DNA of 64,000 nt from a virus. This document shows positions 1 to 7,161 of this stretch, piece after piece. Location: positions 1-64,000 of IMG/VR virus record IMGVR_UViG_3300021371_000006, one strand, 5' to 3'. The stretch's first letter is position 1. Each line of letters begins with the position of its first letter. The translations under genes were made by a program, and so were the position numbers. The notes under the pieces were generated by a model, which worked only from the letters and a program-made list of their open reading frames with translations, had not been told where the DNA came from and searched no databases.

Positions 1-510
1 TGTAGGAATTTCATAAGTGGATGACAGATTCTCAATATTAGATAACTCAGATAGATATAAAGGTTTATTATTATATATAGTACCATAATACCATAAAATT
101 CCTTCATTATTAGGTTTCCAATAACCACCCAACTCAATATCTCTACATTTCACATTAAACTTACATGATTCTATGTCATTATCAAAGTATAAATATTCTA
201 TTTTTAAATCATTAATTTCTTCAATTAATGTGGTTATGGAACTATTTAAAAATTCAGGCTCCAAAAACTTAATAGAAGAAATAATACAAGGTATCTTATT
301 ATTCAAGTTTTCTATTAATTCAGGATATCTACTGTCACAATTAAAATTTTCATTACCACAATCATTTTCGTATACTATTAACCAATCATCATAAACGACA
401 GGTTCGATAAAAGGGTTTTCTTTTAGGTAATTTAATAGGTAACTTTTACCACTACCTGGTAAACCTATTACAAATGTGATATGTGCGTGTGATAACTCAG
501 TAAAAATCAT
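1..510 (-). CDS. P-loop NTPase/kinase-like protein, 3' part beyond window edge
   Basis: An open frame of 170 codons reads from an ATG at 510 down to position 1 with no stop, so the C-terminus lies outside the window. The N-terminus begins MIFTELSHAH and has a clear Walker A loop, GLPGSGKS, at about residues 16-23, followed by an acidic VVYDDW stretch, as in small phage kinases and AAA_33-type ATPases. The rest is rich in Asn, Glu and Ile and I do not recognise it. It is transcribed leftwards, away from the gene at 628. The substrate is unknown; a nucleotide, polynucleotide or protein kinase is possible. Confidence 0.8.
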   Translation of the reverse strand, partial: MIFTELSHAHITFVIGLPGSGKSYLLNYLKENPFIEPVVYDDWLIVYENDCGNENFNCDSRYPELIENLNNKIPCIISSIKFLEPEFLNSSITTLIEEINDLKIEYLYFDNDIESCKFNVKCRDIELGGYWKPNNEGILWYYGTIYNNKPLYLSELSNIENLSSTYEIPT

Positions 511-554
511 ATTAACTAATATAATGATAAGTTAAACATAATCAAATAAAAGTA

Positions 555-562
555 TATTTATA
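555..562 (+). promoter_or_regulatory. TATTTATA element, possible late promoter
   Basis: It matches the element found before many genes here, but lies 66 bases before the start at 628. A transcript would begin just ahead of the GGGGTAGGGG leader repeat. Confidence 0.3.
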
Positions 563-580
563 ATTAGGATTATTAAAAAA

Positions 581-607
581 AGGGGTAGGGGATTTTAAAC
601 CAGCCAC
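581..607 (+). repeat. GGGGTAGGGG leader repeat, copy 1
   Basis: AGGGGTAGGGGATT followed by an AGCCAC box. A near copy lies at 1993-2018 with one indel between them. This copy sits in the presumed leader of the gene at 628. Purine-rich G runs are unusual in this AT-rich sequence; an RNA structural or regulatory role is possible. Confidence 0.55.
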
Positions 608-627
608 ACAATGAAAGATATTAATCA

Positions 628-1278
628 ATGGAAATAGGATATTCTAAAGAGGAAGTACAACTATTCGAAACAGTAAAGAAACTGTTCGGTACATTATATG
701 CGAAAGGGATTTTAGATTACGAAGCATACTTAGGTCACAACAACGCGTACTTTGCGGGGAAAGAAAATAAGCGAGCCACACTCGTAACGATAGAAATCAA
801 ACCTGACTTAGATAAACTAAATCCATTATCACCAAATTTTGACCCACAGTATGTAGATACAATATGGAAAGCAGCCAATATAGAAGATATCAAAAAATAC
901 TTAGGGGCACCAAACTTAGTTATCGAAGCATACTATGACTGGGATTCTATAGACGGAAAGAAATGGACCACAATGAATGCAAAGTTCCAATCAATAACAG
1001 AAGAGATTGTACAAAAGATTATATCTGAATATAACTTAGATATGGATTCAAGTTACTTTTACGGTTTATATAGTTTCGGAGTATATCCCGTAGCATGGGA
1101 ATCAGAGGGGAGACTAACAGTGGATATAGAATCAAACAATACTTTGTGTATGGATAGAGAATCGGGTGTAACAAAAGAAATAGTAGAAAGTATTGTATAC
1201 GAAGTATTACACAAATACAACATTACAGAAAACACAGTATTAATGAATAACCAACTGTGTAAGAAGCAGGGGAATTAA
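628..1278 (+). CDS. Unknown 216-residue protein
   Basis: A soluble, mixed alpha/beta-looking protein with many aromatic residues and no signal peptide, membrane segment or catalytic motif that I recognise. The first ATG at 611 opens only an 8-codon frame, so 628 is taken as the start. The stop overlaps, tail to tail, that of the small gene on the other strand (1275-1278). The GGGGTAGGGG repeat lies about 20 bases upstream. Codon use and length support a real gene; the function is unknown. Confidence 0.75.
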   Translation: MEIGYSKEEVQLFETVKKLFGTLYAKGILDYEAYLGHNNAYFAGKENKRATLVTIEIKPDLDKLNPLSPNFDPQYVDTIWKAANIEDIKKYLGAPNLVIEAYYDWDSIDGKKWTTMNAKFQSITEEIVQKIISEYNLDMDSSYFYGLYSFGVYPVAWESEGRLTVDIESNNTLCMDRESGVTKEIVESIVYEVLHKYNITENTVLMNNQLCKKQGN

Positions 1279-1445
1279 CGTTTTACGTAACGTTTCTTAA
1301 TCTTAGGTTCCATATTCTCGTCTCTATCTTTCCAATCGTGGTAATACTCCACTTTAAATAAAAGATTCATTGTTAACTTAATTACCAATACAAGGGATAT
1401 TATAATACCCAAAGAAACCAACACATAAAATAATAAATCACTCAT
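1275..1445 (-). CDS. Small single-pass membrane protein, 56 residues
   Basis: It starts MSDLLFYVLV, has one hydrophobic helix at about residues 4-30 and a charged C-terminal tail ending KKRYVKR. The layout suggests an inner-membrane anchor with a basic tail on the cytoplasmic side. The stop codon overlaps that of the gene at 628-1278 on the opposite strand. It is supported by full use of the gap and typical phage membrane-peptide composition; the role is unknown. Confidence 0.6.
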   Translation of the reverse strand: MSDLLFYVLVSLGIIISLVLVIKLTMNLLFKVEYYHDWKDRDENMEPKIKKRYVKR

Positions 1446-1566
1446 ACTAATAAATATCGGTGAAAGAATACATCAGTCATAATTTATAGCTGATATATGT
1501 CATAAAATGGGGACTAACTAAAATAATTAGGGGATACCAAATACTTATTATTAAATAAATTAAACT

Positions 1567-1968
1567 ATGGGTAATTGGTTAGGTAGAAGTGAGTATGATT
1601 TTGAACCATTAACTGTTCTCCCACCATCTTATTTAGAATATATAGATAAAATGGTTAGTGAATGTGAGGTAAAGGTTAATGAGATACCCACATGGGATGA
1701 TTCTTTTGATTGTCAAATAGTCCATGGTAATGATTTGGTCTTCGGTGTTCAGGGAAATGTTAGTCAAGAAACGTATTTTGTATTCTACGGTTCCAAGATA
1801 TTCCTATTCCATATGATACCCATGAGTAAGGAACAACAAACAGTCTTCACTACACAGATATTCTTAAGACATTTTATGAAACCCATTGATGATGTCTACG
1901 AAAGACAGAACGCAGATATAGACCTACCATTGAAGACTCCTGTAGTAAGGGCAGCCCTTAACTATTAA
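1567..1968 (+). CDS. Unknown protein, paralogue of the gene at 2775-3164
   Basis: 133 residues. Three blocks match the 129-residue protein on the opposite strand at 2775-3164: LPPSYLEYIDKM versus LPSGYIEYIDKL near the N-terminus, FLFHMIPM versus FLFNMVPM in the middle, and YERQNADID versus FEKRNEDID near the C-terminus. The two are divergent duplicates flanking a non-coding stretch. There is no signal or membrane segment. I do not recognise the family; small duplicated genes like this are common in early regions of large phages. Confidence 0.75.
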   Translation: MGNWLGRSEYDFEPLTVLPPSYLEYIDKMVSECEVKVNEIPTWDDSFDCQIVHGNDLVFGVQGNVSQETYFVFYGSKIFLFHMIPMSKEQQTVFTTQIFLRHFMKPIDDVYERQNADIDLPLKTPVVRAALNY

Positions 1969-1992
1969 CTTAGACTCACTAATAAAAACAAA

Positions 1993-2018
1993 AGGGGTAG
2001 GGGATTACAACTAGCCAC
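1993..2018 (+). repeat. GGGGTAGGGG leader repeat, copy 2
   Basis: The second copy of the element at 581-607. It is not followed by an evident gene but by a stretch with strong RNA secondary structure, so it may head a non-coding transcript. Confidence 0.5.
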
Positions 2019-2113
2019 TACGTGGACGATTCTAAGATACCAAGAAACTAATAACTATTAGAATTAGTGTGATGATACCAATAAAACTTTTCTATAACTT
2101 ATATAGAATGATA

Positions 2114-2221
2114 TTATTATGGAGTAAATGTAACTACTCACTATACATTTCACTTCGTGAACCACTCCCCGTATACACGGGTCGTTATGTTTCGTTCATA
2201 GTTACATTCCCCCCATAATAA
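2114..2221 (+). ncRNA. Candidate structured RNA, about 108 nt
   Basis: A 9-bp stem pairs TTATTATGG (2114-2122) with CCATAATAA (2213-2221). An 8-bp stem pairs ATGTAACT (2128-2135) with AGTTACAT (2200-2207), set inside the first with small internal loops. A smaller TTCAC/GTGAA hairpin lies inside at 2149-2161. No gene covers this stretch. The strand is assumed from the upstream repeat copy at 1993. It could equally be a DNA-level palindrome. Confidence 0.4.
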
Positions 2222-2774
2222 CCGAAGAAGTCTTCCCCCTCAGAGACTTTAGAGACATACTTACTAAGAGGTTTTATAAAAGGAAAACCATATACGAAAA
2301 TGTATTCATAAGTAATACATAATCCTTCGGATATTACACCACTTTCTACCACATTTTACCACTTAAGAAAGTCTATTTTCATGGTCTTTTCGTTGGGGTT
2401 TTATAAGAAATTATCGATAGGGAAACGTTGGAGGGGATTATAGGACTTCGTCTCACCCACACCCCCTTTATAATGTACCTTTTTATCTGGAAATTATATA
2501 CCCCTTTTAATACACTCAGAATGGACATTTAGAAAAGGGGGAACTAAAGAAAATCGGGGATTCTGCCGATGAAATCATCGATTTATTTATTATTAGCTGG
2601 AAAATATGAGGGGGAATACTAATACAAAACCCTCCAAAGGGATTGTGCTGTGAGCAAAGTCCACATGACATTTTGACAAAACCAAATAAAATGACATAAA
2701 AAGTTATCAACAATTCCCCCTAATGATATCAACAGGAGGAATTAGTTATGAACAAGTTATAAAATAAAACCCTA
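2222..2774. other. Gap without a convincing gene; many C5/G5 runs
   Basis: No frame with a start codon looks convincing. Runs of four to six G or C recur (for example near 2232, 2464, 2534, 2610 and 2712), unlike coding DNA in this window. A + strand reading from about 2519 gives protein-like text (EKGELKKIGDSADEIIDLF) that lacks an ATG. It ends at a TGA near 2620, and the same frame continues with QNPPKGLCCEQSPHDI. This may be a decayed gene. Confidence 0.35.
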
Positions 2775-3164
2775 TTAAAAGACGGACCTCTTGACAAACC
2801 CCCTATGGTGACCAATGATATCTATATCTTCATTCCTCTTTTCAAAGAAGTTATTAACAAACTCTTCAATATTATACTTCTCATATAGTTGAGTCATGAA
2901 TTCTAACTGATGACCTTCACCCCCCATGGGAACCATATTAAATAAGAAAGCTGGAGGGGAATAAATGATTCTATATATGGGGGAGTCACTACCTACATCA
3001 CCGTAGATAGAAAATACGGGATTACCATTCTTATCATCCAAACGTATTTCCCATTCAGTACTCCAATTAGCTCTCATGTGATTACCCACAACCAAGTTGT
3101 TCATCAACTTATCAATATACTCAATGTAACCTGAGGGGAGAGTCTTGAAATAATCTTGTTCCAT
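2775..3164 (-). CDS. Unknown protein, paralogue of the gene at 1567-1968
   Basis: 129 residues, starting MEQDYFKTLPSGYIEYIDKL. It shares the IEYIDK, FLFNMVPM and EKRNEDID blocks with the protein at 1567-1968, in the same order and spacing. It is slightly basic at the C-terminus and has no signal or membrane segment. Upstream on its strand are two 40-bp imperfect repeats with TAGGGGGAA boxes, which may be its control region. Function unknown. Confidence 0.7.
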   Translation of the reverse strand: MEQDYFKTLPSGYIEYIDKLMNNLVVGNHMRANWSTEWEIRLDDKNGNPVFSIYGDVGSDSPIYRIIYSPPAFLFNMVPMGGEGHQLEFMTQLYEKYNIEEFVNNFFEKRNEDIDIIGHHRGFVKRSVF

Positions 3165-3234
3165 ATAGAATAATTTAACAATAAATATTTGGATATTAGT
3201 TTAATTCGCCGTAACTTAGGTTGATGCTTTATTT

Positions 3235-3274
3235 TTCCCCCTATATAAATCTGAAGCGTCAATACAAATATACG
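3235..3274. repeat. 40-bp imperfect direct repeat with TTCCCCCTA box, copy 1
   Basis: It shares TTCCCCCTA, GCGTCAA and a final ATACG with 3385-3424, exactly 150 bp away and without gaps. Further TTCCCCCTA boxes occur at about 2711, 3452 and 3495. It probably belongs to a promoter or operator region for the leftward gene at 3164. Confidence 0.5.
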
Positions 3275-3384
3275 GCAAAAATAATTAAGAAACAAGTTGT
3301 GTATTAAAAAAGATTGTTGTAACTTCGTGGTGTAACCATCACAAGTTCGAGGGGGACCGAGTATACTCCAACCTGCCTTATACT

Positions 3385-3424
3385 TTCCCCCTACCAAACT
3401 TTAGAGCGTCAACATAAAGATACG
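3385..3424. repeat. 40-bp imperfect direct repeat with TTCCCCCTA box, copy 2
   Basis: See the copy at 3235-3274. This copy has the same TTCCCCCTA start, central GCGTCAA and terminal ATACG. No gene lies between the copies. Confidence 0.5.
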
Positions 3425-3559
3425 AATAATATTTGACAATACCAAACAATTCCCCCTATAGTTATTAACACCTGACATATTGTCTGTTCATAACTTCCCC
3501 CTATTATATTTGTATATGTAGTTGTCCTGACATGACTCCCATAGAAGAACATACACTAA

Positions 3560-3681
3560 GGGGGGACCCATATGGAGTTTACCTAAGAACCCCCCTATAT
3601 ACCCCCCTATGGGGTCCCCCCCTCCTGTATGGGGTCCCGTATCCCCCCTCCCCCTGGGGGGTTTTGGGGGTCAAAAGGGGG
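3560..3681. other. Tract of long G and C homopolymer runs with inverted repeats
   Basis: About 120 bp with runs of 5-7 G or C: G6 at 3560, C6 at 3590 and 3602, C7 at 3616, C6 at 3643, C5 at 3650, G6 at 3656, G5 at 3666 and 3677. GGGGGGACCCATA (3560-3572) is nearly the inverse of TATGGGGTCCCCCC (3608-3621), so strong hairpins can form, and the G runs could form quadruplexes. A reading frame crosses the tract but encodes Pro/Gly-rich text unlike the phage proteins. The rest of 3165-3763 holds no gene. Confidence 0.6.
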
Positions 3682-3752
3682 TTCAATAGCCTAAATGAAA
3701 TTTGTATGGGAATCCTGAAAAAATTGTTTATAAAATTTTTGAGAAAATTTGG

Positions 3753-3760
3753 TATTTATT
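3753..3760 (+). promoter_or_regulatory. TATTTATT late-promoter-like element
   Basis: It lies 11 bases before the ATG at 3764, the same spacing as at 7162, 8090, 15317 and 49870. Confidence 0.5.
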
Positions 3761-3763
3761 TGT

Positions 3764-4387
3764 ATGAAAGAATTAATCCGAAAAGTATTAAAAGAAGAGT
3801 TGGAAGATAGAGAACAAAAATCTATCAGTAAGTCCATTTCTTTACCCAAAAAAACAGGTGTTTTACTACATGAATTAGTTACCGTTGGTGTATTTGATGT
3901 TATAGATAAAAAGGATATTAAATTACAACCTTATCATTTAATTTTTGGGGATAGTAGTTTATCTATTTTTGATGCTTTTGGTACTAATGAAATTGCAGGT
4001 CTAACTAGAGAAGGTGCTGAGGAACACATAACCAAAATGGAATCTGAAGGAAGGACGGAAATGGATGATGCATATATTGGTGGTTTAACCAATTTTTATA
4101 GGGACCAACTATTTGAATTTATAAATGTGCAAAGAGCATCATCACCAGGATATATTAACAGAATTTTGGCTCATGAATCATTACACTTAACTCGTTATTT
4201 AATAACACTGTCTGAAAACGAGTGGATGAGAAATAATTTAAAGACTGATAATTGGTGGGAAGATGAAAGGGCAGTAATGGTTGATTTAATTAACGATAAT
4301 GAAGAATACTTTGCAGAAGTACTTGAACGTACTACAGCCATTGCGTATGAAGGTTGGAATAAGACCCTATTTATGAAAAAGGGGTAA
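3764..4387 (+). CDS. Leader-bearing zinc metallopeptidase-like protein
   Basis: 207 residues. HESLH at residues 137-141 fits the HExxH zinc site of metallopeptidases, and the acidic EDER and NDNEEYFAE stretches downstream could supply a third ligand. The N-terminus, MKELIRKVLKEE, is a charged helix ending L-K-E, one of the shared leaders described in the findings, so the mature protein may begin after residue 10. The ATG at 3764 is preferred over 3749 because the TATTTATT element lies 11 bases before it and the leader then starts cleanly. I infer that it is packaged or virion-associated. The peptidase substrate is unknown. Confidence 0.7.
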   Translation: MKELIRKVLKEELEDREQKSISKSISLPKKTGVLLHELVTVGVFDVIDKKDIKLQPYHLIFGDSSLSIFDAFGTNEIAGLTREGAEEHITKMESEGRTEMDDAYIGGLTNFYRDQLFEFINVQRASSPGYINRILAHESLHLTRYLITLSENEWMRNNLKTDNWWEDERAVMVDLINDNEEYFAEVLERTTAIAYEGWNKTLFMKKG

Positions 4388-4426
4388 AAACCTCTCTGGA
4401 AATTTCCATAAAAAATTTGGGATATT
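4361..4426 (+). repeat. 66-bp direct repeat, copy 1 (end of the 3764 gene and following promoter)
   Basis: It matches 5094-5159 without gaps at all but about seven positions. This copy includes the last codons of the metallopeptidase-like gene and the -33 region of the next promoter, so the second copy carries a fragment of coding sequence. Confidence 0.75.
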
Positions 4427-4447
4427 AAAAATTATATAGTATCTTTG
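4416..4447 (+). promoter_or_regulatory. Bacteroidota-type promoter for the gene at 4475
   Basis: TTTG at 4416-4419, a 20-bp spacer, and TATCTTTG at 4440-4447. This fits the Bacteroidota primary sigma pattern TTTG...TAnnTTTG. Confidence 0.65.
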
Positions 4448-4474
4448 TAATGAACAAATAAAAACATATAAAAA

Positions 4475-4735
4475 ATGAGTGTCCTATTAAACCTTGTAAT
4501 TTTAGCCGTTATTTTCGGTGGAGTTGTTTACCTCGGTAAACTAACTAGTGGAAAACCTTCAGATAGTAACTACCCGAATGATACTACAAACAATGAGCCT
4601 AAAGTAGGTACTGAAACAAAACAAATTAATACTATGGAAAAAGATATTAGAACTATTCGTAATTGGGTTACTTTTTTTGGTATTCTCGTATGTGTGAATA
4701 TTATTATTGGAATCGTATATGTTATTCAACTATAA
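4475..4735 (+). CDS. Small protein with two membrane helices
   Basis: 86 residues. Hydrophobic helices at about residues 3-21 and 63-84 flank a polar Asn/Thr/Lys-rich stretch (residues 27-60). Both ends would sit in the inner membrane with the middle on one side. A host-type promoter lies just upstream and a terminator follows at 4762, so it is probably a one-gene transcript expressed by host RNA polymerase. Function unknown. Confidence 0.7.
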   Translation: MSVLLNLVILAVIFGGVVYLGKLTSGKPSDSNYPNDTTNNEPKVGTETKQINTMEKDIRTIRNWVTFFGILVCVNIIIGIVYVIQL

Positions 4736-4761
4736 CTGAATATTCCGTGTAACTTTAAGAA

Positions 4762-4786
4762 CCTCTCCAATACGGAGGGGTTTTTT
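4762..4786 (+). terminator. Intrinsic terminator
   Basis: CCTCTCC pairs with GGAGGGG, followed by T6. Nearly the same hairpin recurs at 5056. Confidence 0.75.
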
Positions 4787-4850
4787 ATTGATTAAAATTT
4801 TTGGGAAAATTGGCATACATATTGGTATAAACAATTATAAATTAATTATC

Positions 4851-5027
4851 ATGAAAAATTTATTAGTAATCTTAACGTTAGGATTATTCAGTTGTTCGGC
4901 ATCAACAGAGATGGCTTGTTGTGAATCTAAAACAGATTGTACAAAAGATGTTGTATGTTGTGAAATGGACCACTGTAATACCGACAAGTGTGAAGGTAAT
5001 TGTTGTGATGTGTCCTGCTGTGGATAA
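4851..5027 (+). CDS. Cysteine-rich small lipoprotein
   Basis: 58 residues. MKNLLVILTLGLFSC is a lipoprotein signal with a lipobox-like LFSC, so Cys15 would be lipidated. The mature part is packed with cysteines, including several CC pairs, and is otherwise acidic and polar. That suggests metal binding or a disulfide-knotted surface peptide. The start at 4851 is chosen because the signal peptide begins there. A terminator follows at 5056. Its host-like, exported character resembles a moron gene. The exact role is unknown. Confidence 0.65.
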   Translation: MKNLLVILTLGLFSCSASTEMACCESKTDCTKDVVCCEMDHCNTDKCEGNCCDVSCCG

Positions 5028-5055
5028 TCCAACAATCCTTATCTGATTTTAAAAA

Positions 5056-5081
5056 CCTCTCCAACTCGGAGGGGTTTTTTA
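5056..5081 (+). terminator. Intrinsic terminator
   Basis: CCTCTCC and GGAGGGG stem, then T6; near copy of the terminator at 4762. Confidence 0.75.
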
Positions 5082-5093
5082 TTATATAGAAAC

Positions 5094-5159
5094 AAGACCC
5101 TCTTTCTGAAAAAGGGGTAAAAACCTCTCTGAAAATTTCCAGAAAAAACTTGAGAAATT
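5094..5159 (+). repeat. 66-bp direct repeat, copy 2
   Basis: Near-identical to 4361-4426, 733 bp away. Here it is non-coding and leads straight into the promoter region of the gene at 5185, which suggests duplication of a promoter-bearing segment. Confidence 0.75.
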
Positions 5160-5184
5160 GGAAAGTTATTATTATCTTTTTGGT

Positions 5185-5385
5185 ATGAAAAACAAACTAA
5201 TTACATTTTGGGAAATTTATTATCCCGTTATTCTTGCTTTCATCTCATTCCTGTATTCGGTTACACTATGGTTTATGGGATATCAACTTGAGGGTATCTT
5301 TGTTGGGATTTGGGTTCCTTCAATCTTGAGTATGTCGACAACTATTCGTCAACGTCGAAATGATTACTACAAAAACAAAAACTGA
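5185..5385 (+). CDS. Small membrane protein
   Basis: 66 residues with two hydrophobic helices (about residues 10-30 and 36-50) and a basic tail ending QRRNDYYKNKN. The ATG at 5185 is preferred to a TTG at 5158 because a TATCTTTTTG promoter-like box lies between them and MKNKL is a typical start. It sits between a duplicated promoter segment and a second membrane-protein gene 5 bases downstream, probably in one transcript. Function unknown. Confidence 0.65.
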   Translation: MKNKLITFWEIYYPVILAFISFLYSVTLWFMGYQLEGIFVGIWVPSILSMSTTIRQRRNDYYKNKN

Positions 5386-5390
5386 TTATC

Positions 5391-5597
5391 ATGCAAATTA
5401 TTATGTTTACTGTCGGGTCAATTATTTTCATCCTATATATGTTGGGGTTATTAACAATGATTAATCGTTCTCATAAAGAACAAGAAAAAGAATTTAAGAG
5501 TTTATCCAATGAGGCTGATGAAATGGATATCGACGGTATGGGTAATTTCAGTAGATTCCCAAATGATAAGAAAAAAGTAAAATACAGTAAAAAGTAA
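5391..5597 (+). CDS. Small single-pass membrane protein
   Basis: 68 residues: one N-terminal helix (about residues 3-23) and a charged cytoplasmic-type tail ending KKKVKYSKK. It follows the gene at 5185 by 5 bases and probably shares its transcript. No family recognised. Confidence 0.6.
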   Translation: MQIIMFTVGSIIFILYMLGLLTMINRSHKEQEKEFKSLSNEADEMDIDGMGNFSRFPNDKKKVKYSKK

Positions 5598-5638
5598 TTT
5601 ACCATATACTATATTATTTAATTTGTTAAATTTTAAGT

Positions 5639-5824
5639 ATGAATGATAATGCAAAGGCTAAGTTATATGATGACTATTTGAATGAATACCATCGATTGGA
5701 GAATCAAATTAATTCAATTAAAATGAATAAATTTGATTTAGACGAAAGTGAAACTAAACAAATTACCTTATTGGAAAAGAAGAAATCGTATATTATGGGT
5801 AGGGTAACTGAATTAGGTATATAA
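5639..5824 (+). CDS. Small coiled-coil protein
   Basis: 61 residues with heptad-like spacing of Leu, Ile and Met through residues 8-60, and no signal or membrane segment. Probably a small helical dimer. It lies between the membrane-protein pair and the leader-bearing gene at 5875, whose own promoter-like element is separate. Function unknown. Confidence 0.6.
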   Translation: MNDNAKAKLYDDYLNEYHRLENQINSIKMNKFDLDESETKQITLLEKKKSYIMGRVTELGI

Positions 5825-5850
5825 AATTGTAATTTTTTAATGTTACTAAG

Positions 5851-5858
5851 TATTTATA
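5851..5858 (+). promoter_or_regulatory. TATTTATA late-promoter-like element
   Basis: 24 bases before the ATG at 5875, in the longer of the two spacing classes (21-26). Confidence 0.5.
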
Positions 5859-5874
5859 ATAAAATGATATTAAT

Positions 5875-6447
5875 ATGAAACATTTACTAAATAACATATC
5901 GGAGGAAGAAAAAAACTCTATAAGGGAACAACATTCAGGTGGTATGAAGCTGATGAACGAGAAGTTCCAGCAAATGGTCGACAAACAATTGGGTCATGTT
6001 GGTCTATACGAACAGGAGGGAAGGGTTGAGCCAGATTCAAAATCAGAAGATTATAGAAAAAATTCAGGGATTAAACTTCCGGCAATTAAATCTGAAGAAG
6101 ATTTACAAACGTTTTTGGATTATCAAGGTAGAGTCGATTTATTAACTAAGACATTAACAGGTTTGGAAGGGAACGACGAGGGTAGTAAGTATGGGGCTAA
6201 AATGAAAAATGTTTTACAGCAATTACTAAAAAATATTGCAATGTCATGTGACAATGACAAAAAATGTTATGATACTGTAAAATATTCTAATCTCGTAGAC
6301 AACTTTTTCAAGAGGATGCAGATGAAGAATGACAACAGTGAAAATAGTCGTGAACTCGTTATAAAACCAGCGGGTCCAGGTTATCTAAAAGCATTTAAAG
6401 ATGATTTTGCAAATGTTGTACAGGCTCAAATTAATAAGTTATCGTGA
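5875..6447 (+). CDS. Leader-bearing protein of unknown function
   Basis: 190 residues. The first 50 or so residues are close to those of the protein at 8920: MKHLLNN, then SEEEKNSIREQH, then a GGMK block and an acidic YEQ/YINEQ segment. The remaining bodies are unrelated. I-R-E followed by Q at residues 16-19 fits a T4-type prohead protease site. The body is helical and polar (LLKNIAMSCDNDKKC, FKRMQMKND). I infer a head-packaged protein; the body's activity is unknown. Confidence 0.7.
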   Translation: MKHLLNNISEEEKNSIREQHSGGMKLMNEKFQQMVDKQLGHVGLYEQEGRVEPDSKSEDYRKNSGIKLPAIKSEEDLQTFLDYQGRVDLLTKTLTGLEGNDEGSKYGAKMKNVLQQLLKNIAMSCDNDKKCYDTVKYSNLVDNFFKRMQMKNDNSENSRELVIKPAGPGYLKAFKDDFANVVQAQINKLS

Positions 6448-6477
6448 AATCACAATAAGAATTAATATAGATAAATT

Positions 6478-6510
6478 AAAAAAGGACCTCTTAATTGAGG
6501 TCCTTTTTTG
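6478..6510. terminator. Bidirectional terminator between converging genes
   Basis: A-rich arm, GGACCTC/GAGGTCC stem, then T6. It serves the + gene ending at 6447 and the - gene ending at 6511. Confidence 0.8.
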
Positions 6511-7035
6511 TTATTCAGTAACTTCGATTTTAAATTCTCCGTGGTTAGTACTAACAATACCGACATTATATACATCCCAATCCAATTGAGGTAGTTTCCT
6601 AATATCTTTATGGTAAACATTTGTAAAACTCATCAAAAGACATCTTTCTTCTGTTTCAAAAGTATTAATCTCATAAAAGTAATCTCCTATCGGTGTGTCA
6701 GCAACACATGACATATGTTGAGTTTCTGAATCCCATGTACTGATAATGTCGATAATCTCATATTCATAATGCTTTTTATACTCTCCGTTGATGATGTCCA
6801 TTGTGGTGACGGTCATATTATTAAAGTCAAAAATATATACTATACGTCCTTCACTAGGAGGGTAACCGTAACTGTACTCATCCCAAATCACATCATCATT
6901 TTTCCATTGTTTAATTAATGATTCTGATTCGACATAAGCAAATGCAAGTTGTTCTTGATAACTAACCTCAATGACTTGAGAGTATGTAAGATTAGAAAAT
7001 AAAATAGATAAGAGGAGGAGCGTTAATTTATTCAT
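6511..7035 (-). CDS. Secreted protein of unknown function
   Basis: 174 residues. MNKLTLLLLSILFSNLTYSQ is a clear signal peptide ending in SQ, the usual Bacteroidota pattern. The mature part is beta-rich with many aromatic and acidic residues and two or three cysteines. The start at 7035 is preferred to 7062 because the signal peptide begins there and a host-type promoter lies at 7040-7071, overlapping the longer form. It would be exported by the host Sec system late or early under host polymerase. Function unknown. Confidence 0.7.
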   Translation of the reverse strand: MNKLTLLLLSILFSNLTYSQVIEVSYQEQLAFAYVESESLIKQWKNDDVIWDEYSYGYPPSEGRIVYIFDFNNMTVTTMDIINGEYKKHYEYEIIDIISTWDSETQHMSCVADTPIGDYFYEINTFETEERCLLMSFTNVYHKDIRKLPQLDWDVYNVGIVSTNHGEFKIEVTE

Positions 7036-7039
7036 ATAA

Positions 7040-7071
7040 CAAATATAAGGAATTAATACCATTAAACCAAA
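7040..7071 (-). promoter_or_regulatory. Bacteroidota-type promoter for the gene ending at 6511
   Basis: On the - strand TTTG (7071-7068), a 20-bp spacer, then TATATTTG (7047-7040). Confidence 0.65.
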
Positions 7072-7111
7072 TAATGTTTGACAAATACAATCTATTTTAT
7101 TATTATAATTT

Positions 7112-7141
7112 AAAACCTCTTCAATTAGAAGGGGGTTTTAT
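7112..7141. terminator. Hairpin with T-rich flank
   Basis: AAAACCTCTTC ... GAAGGGGGTTTT. It lies between divergent genes, so it may end antisense read-through or insulate the promoter at 7040. Confidence 0.45.
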
Positions 7142-7150
7142 TTATCTATA

Positions 7151-7158
7151 TATTTATC
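7151..7158 (+). promoter_or_regulatory. TATTTATC late-promoter-like element
   Basis: 11 bases before the ATG at 7162. Confidence 0.45.
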
Positions 7159-7161
7159 GGT

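Noticed and set aside
3532-3810. Reading frame through the G/C homopolymer tract
   Set aside because: The text is Pro/Gly/Tyr-rich because of CCCCCCTAT repeats and overlaps the start of the better supported gene at 3764.
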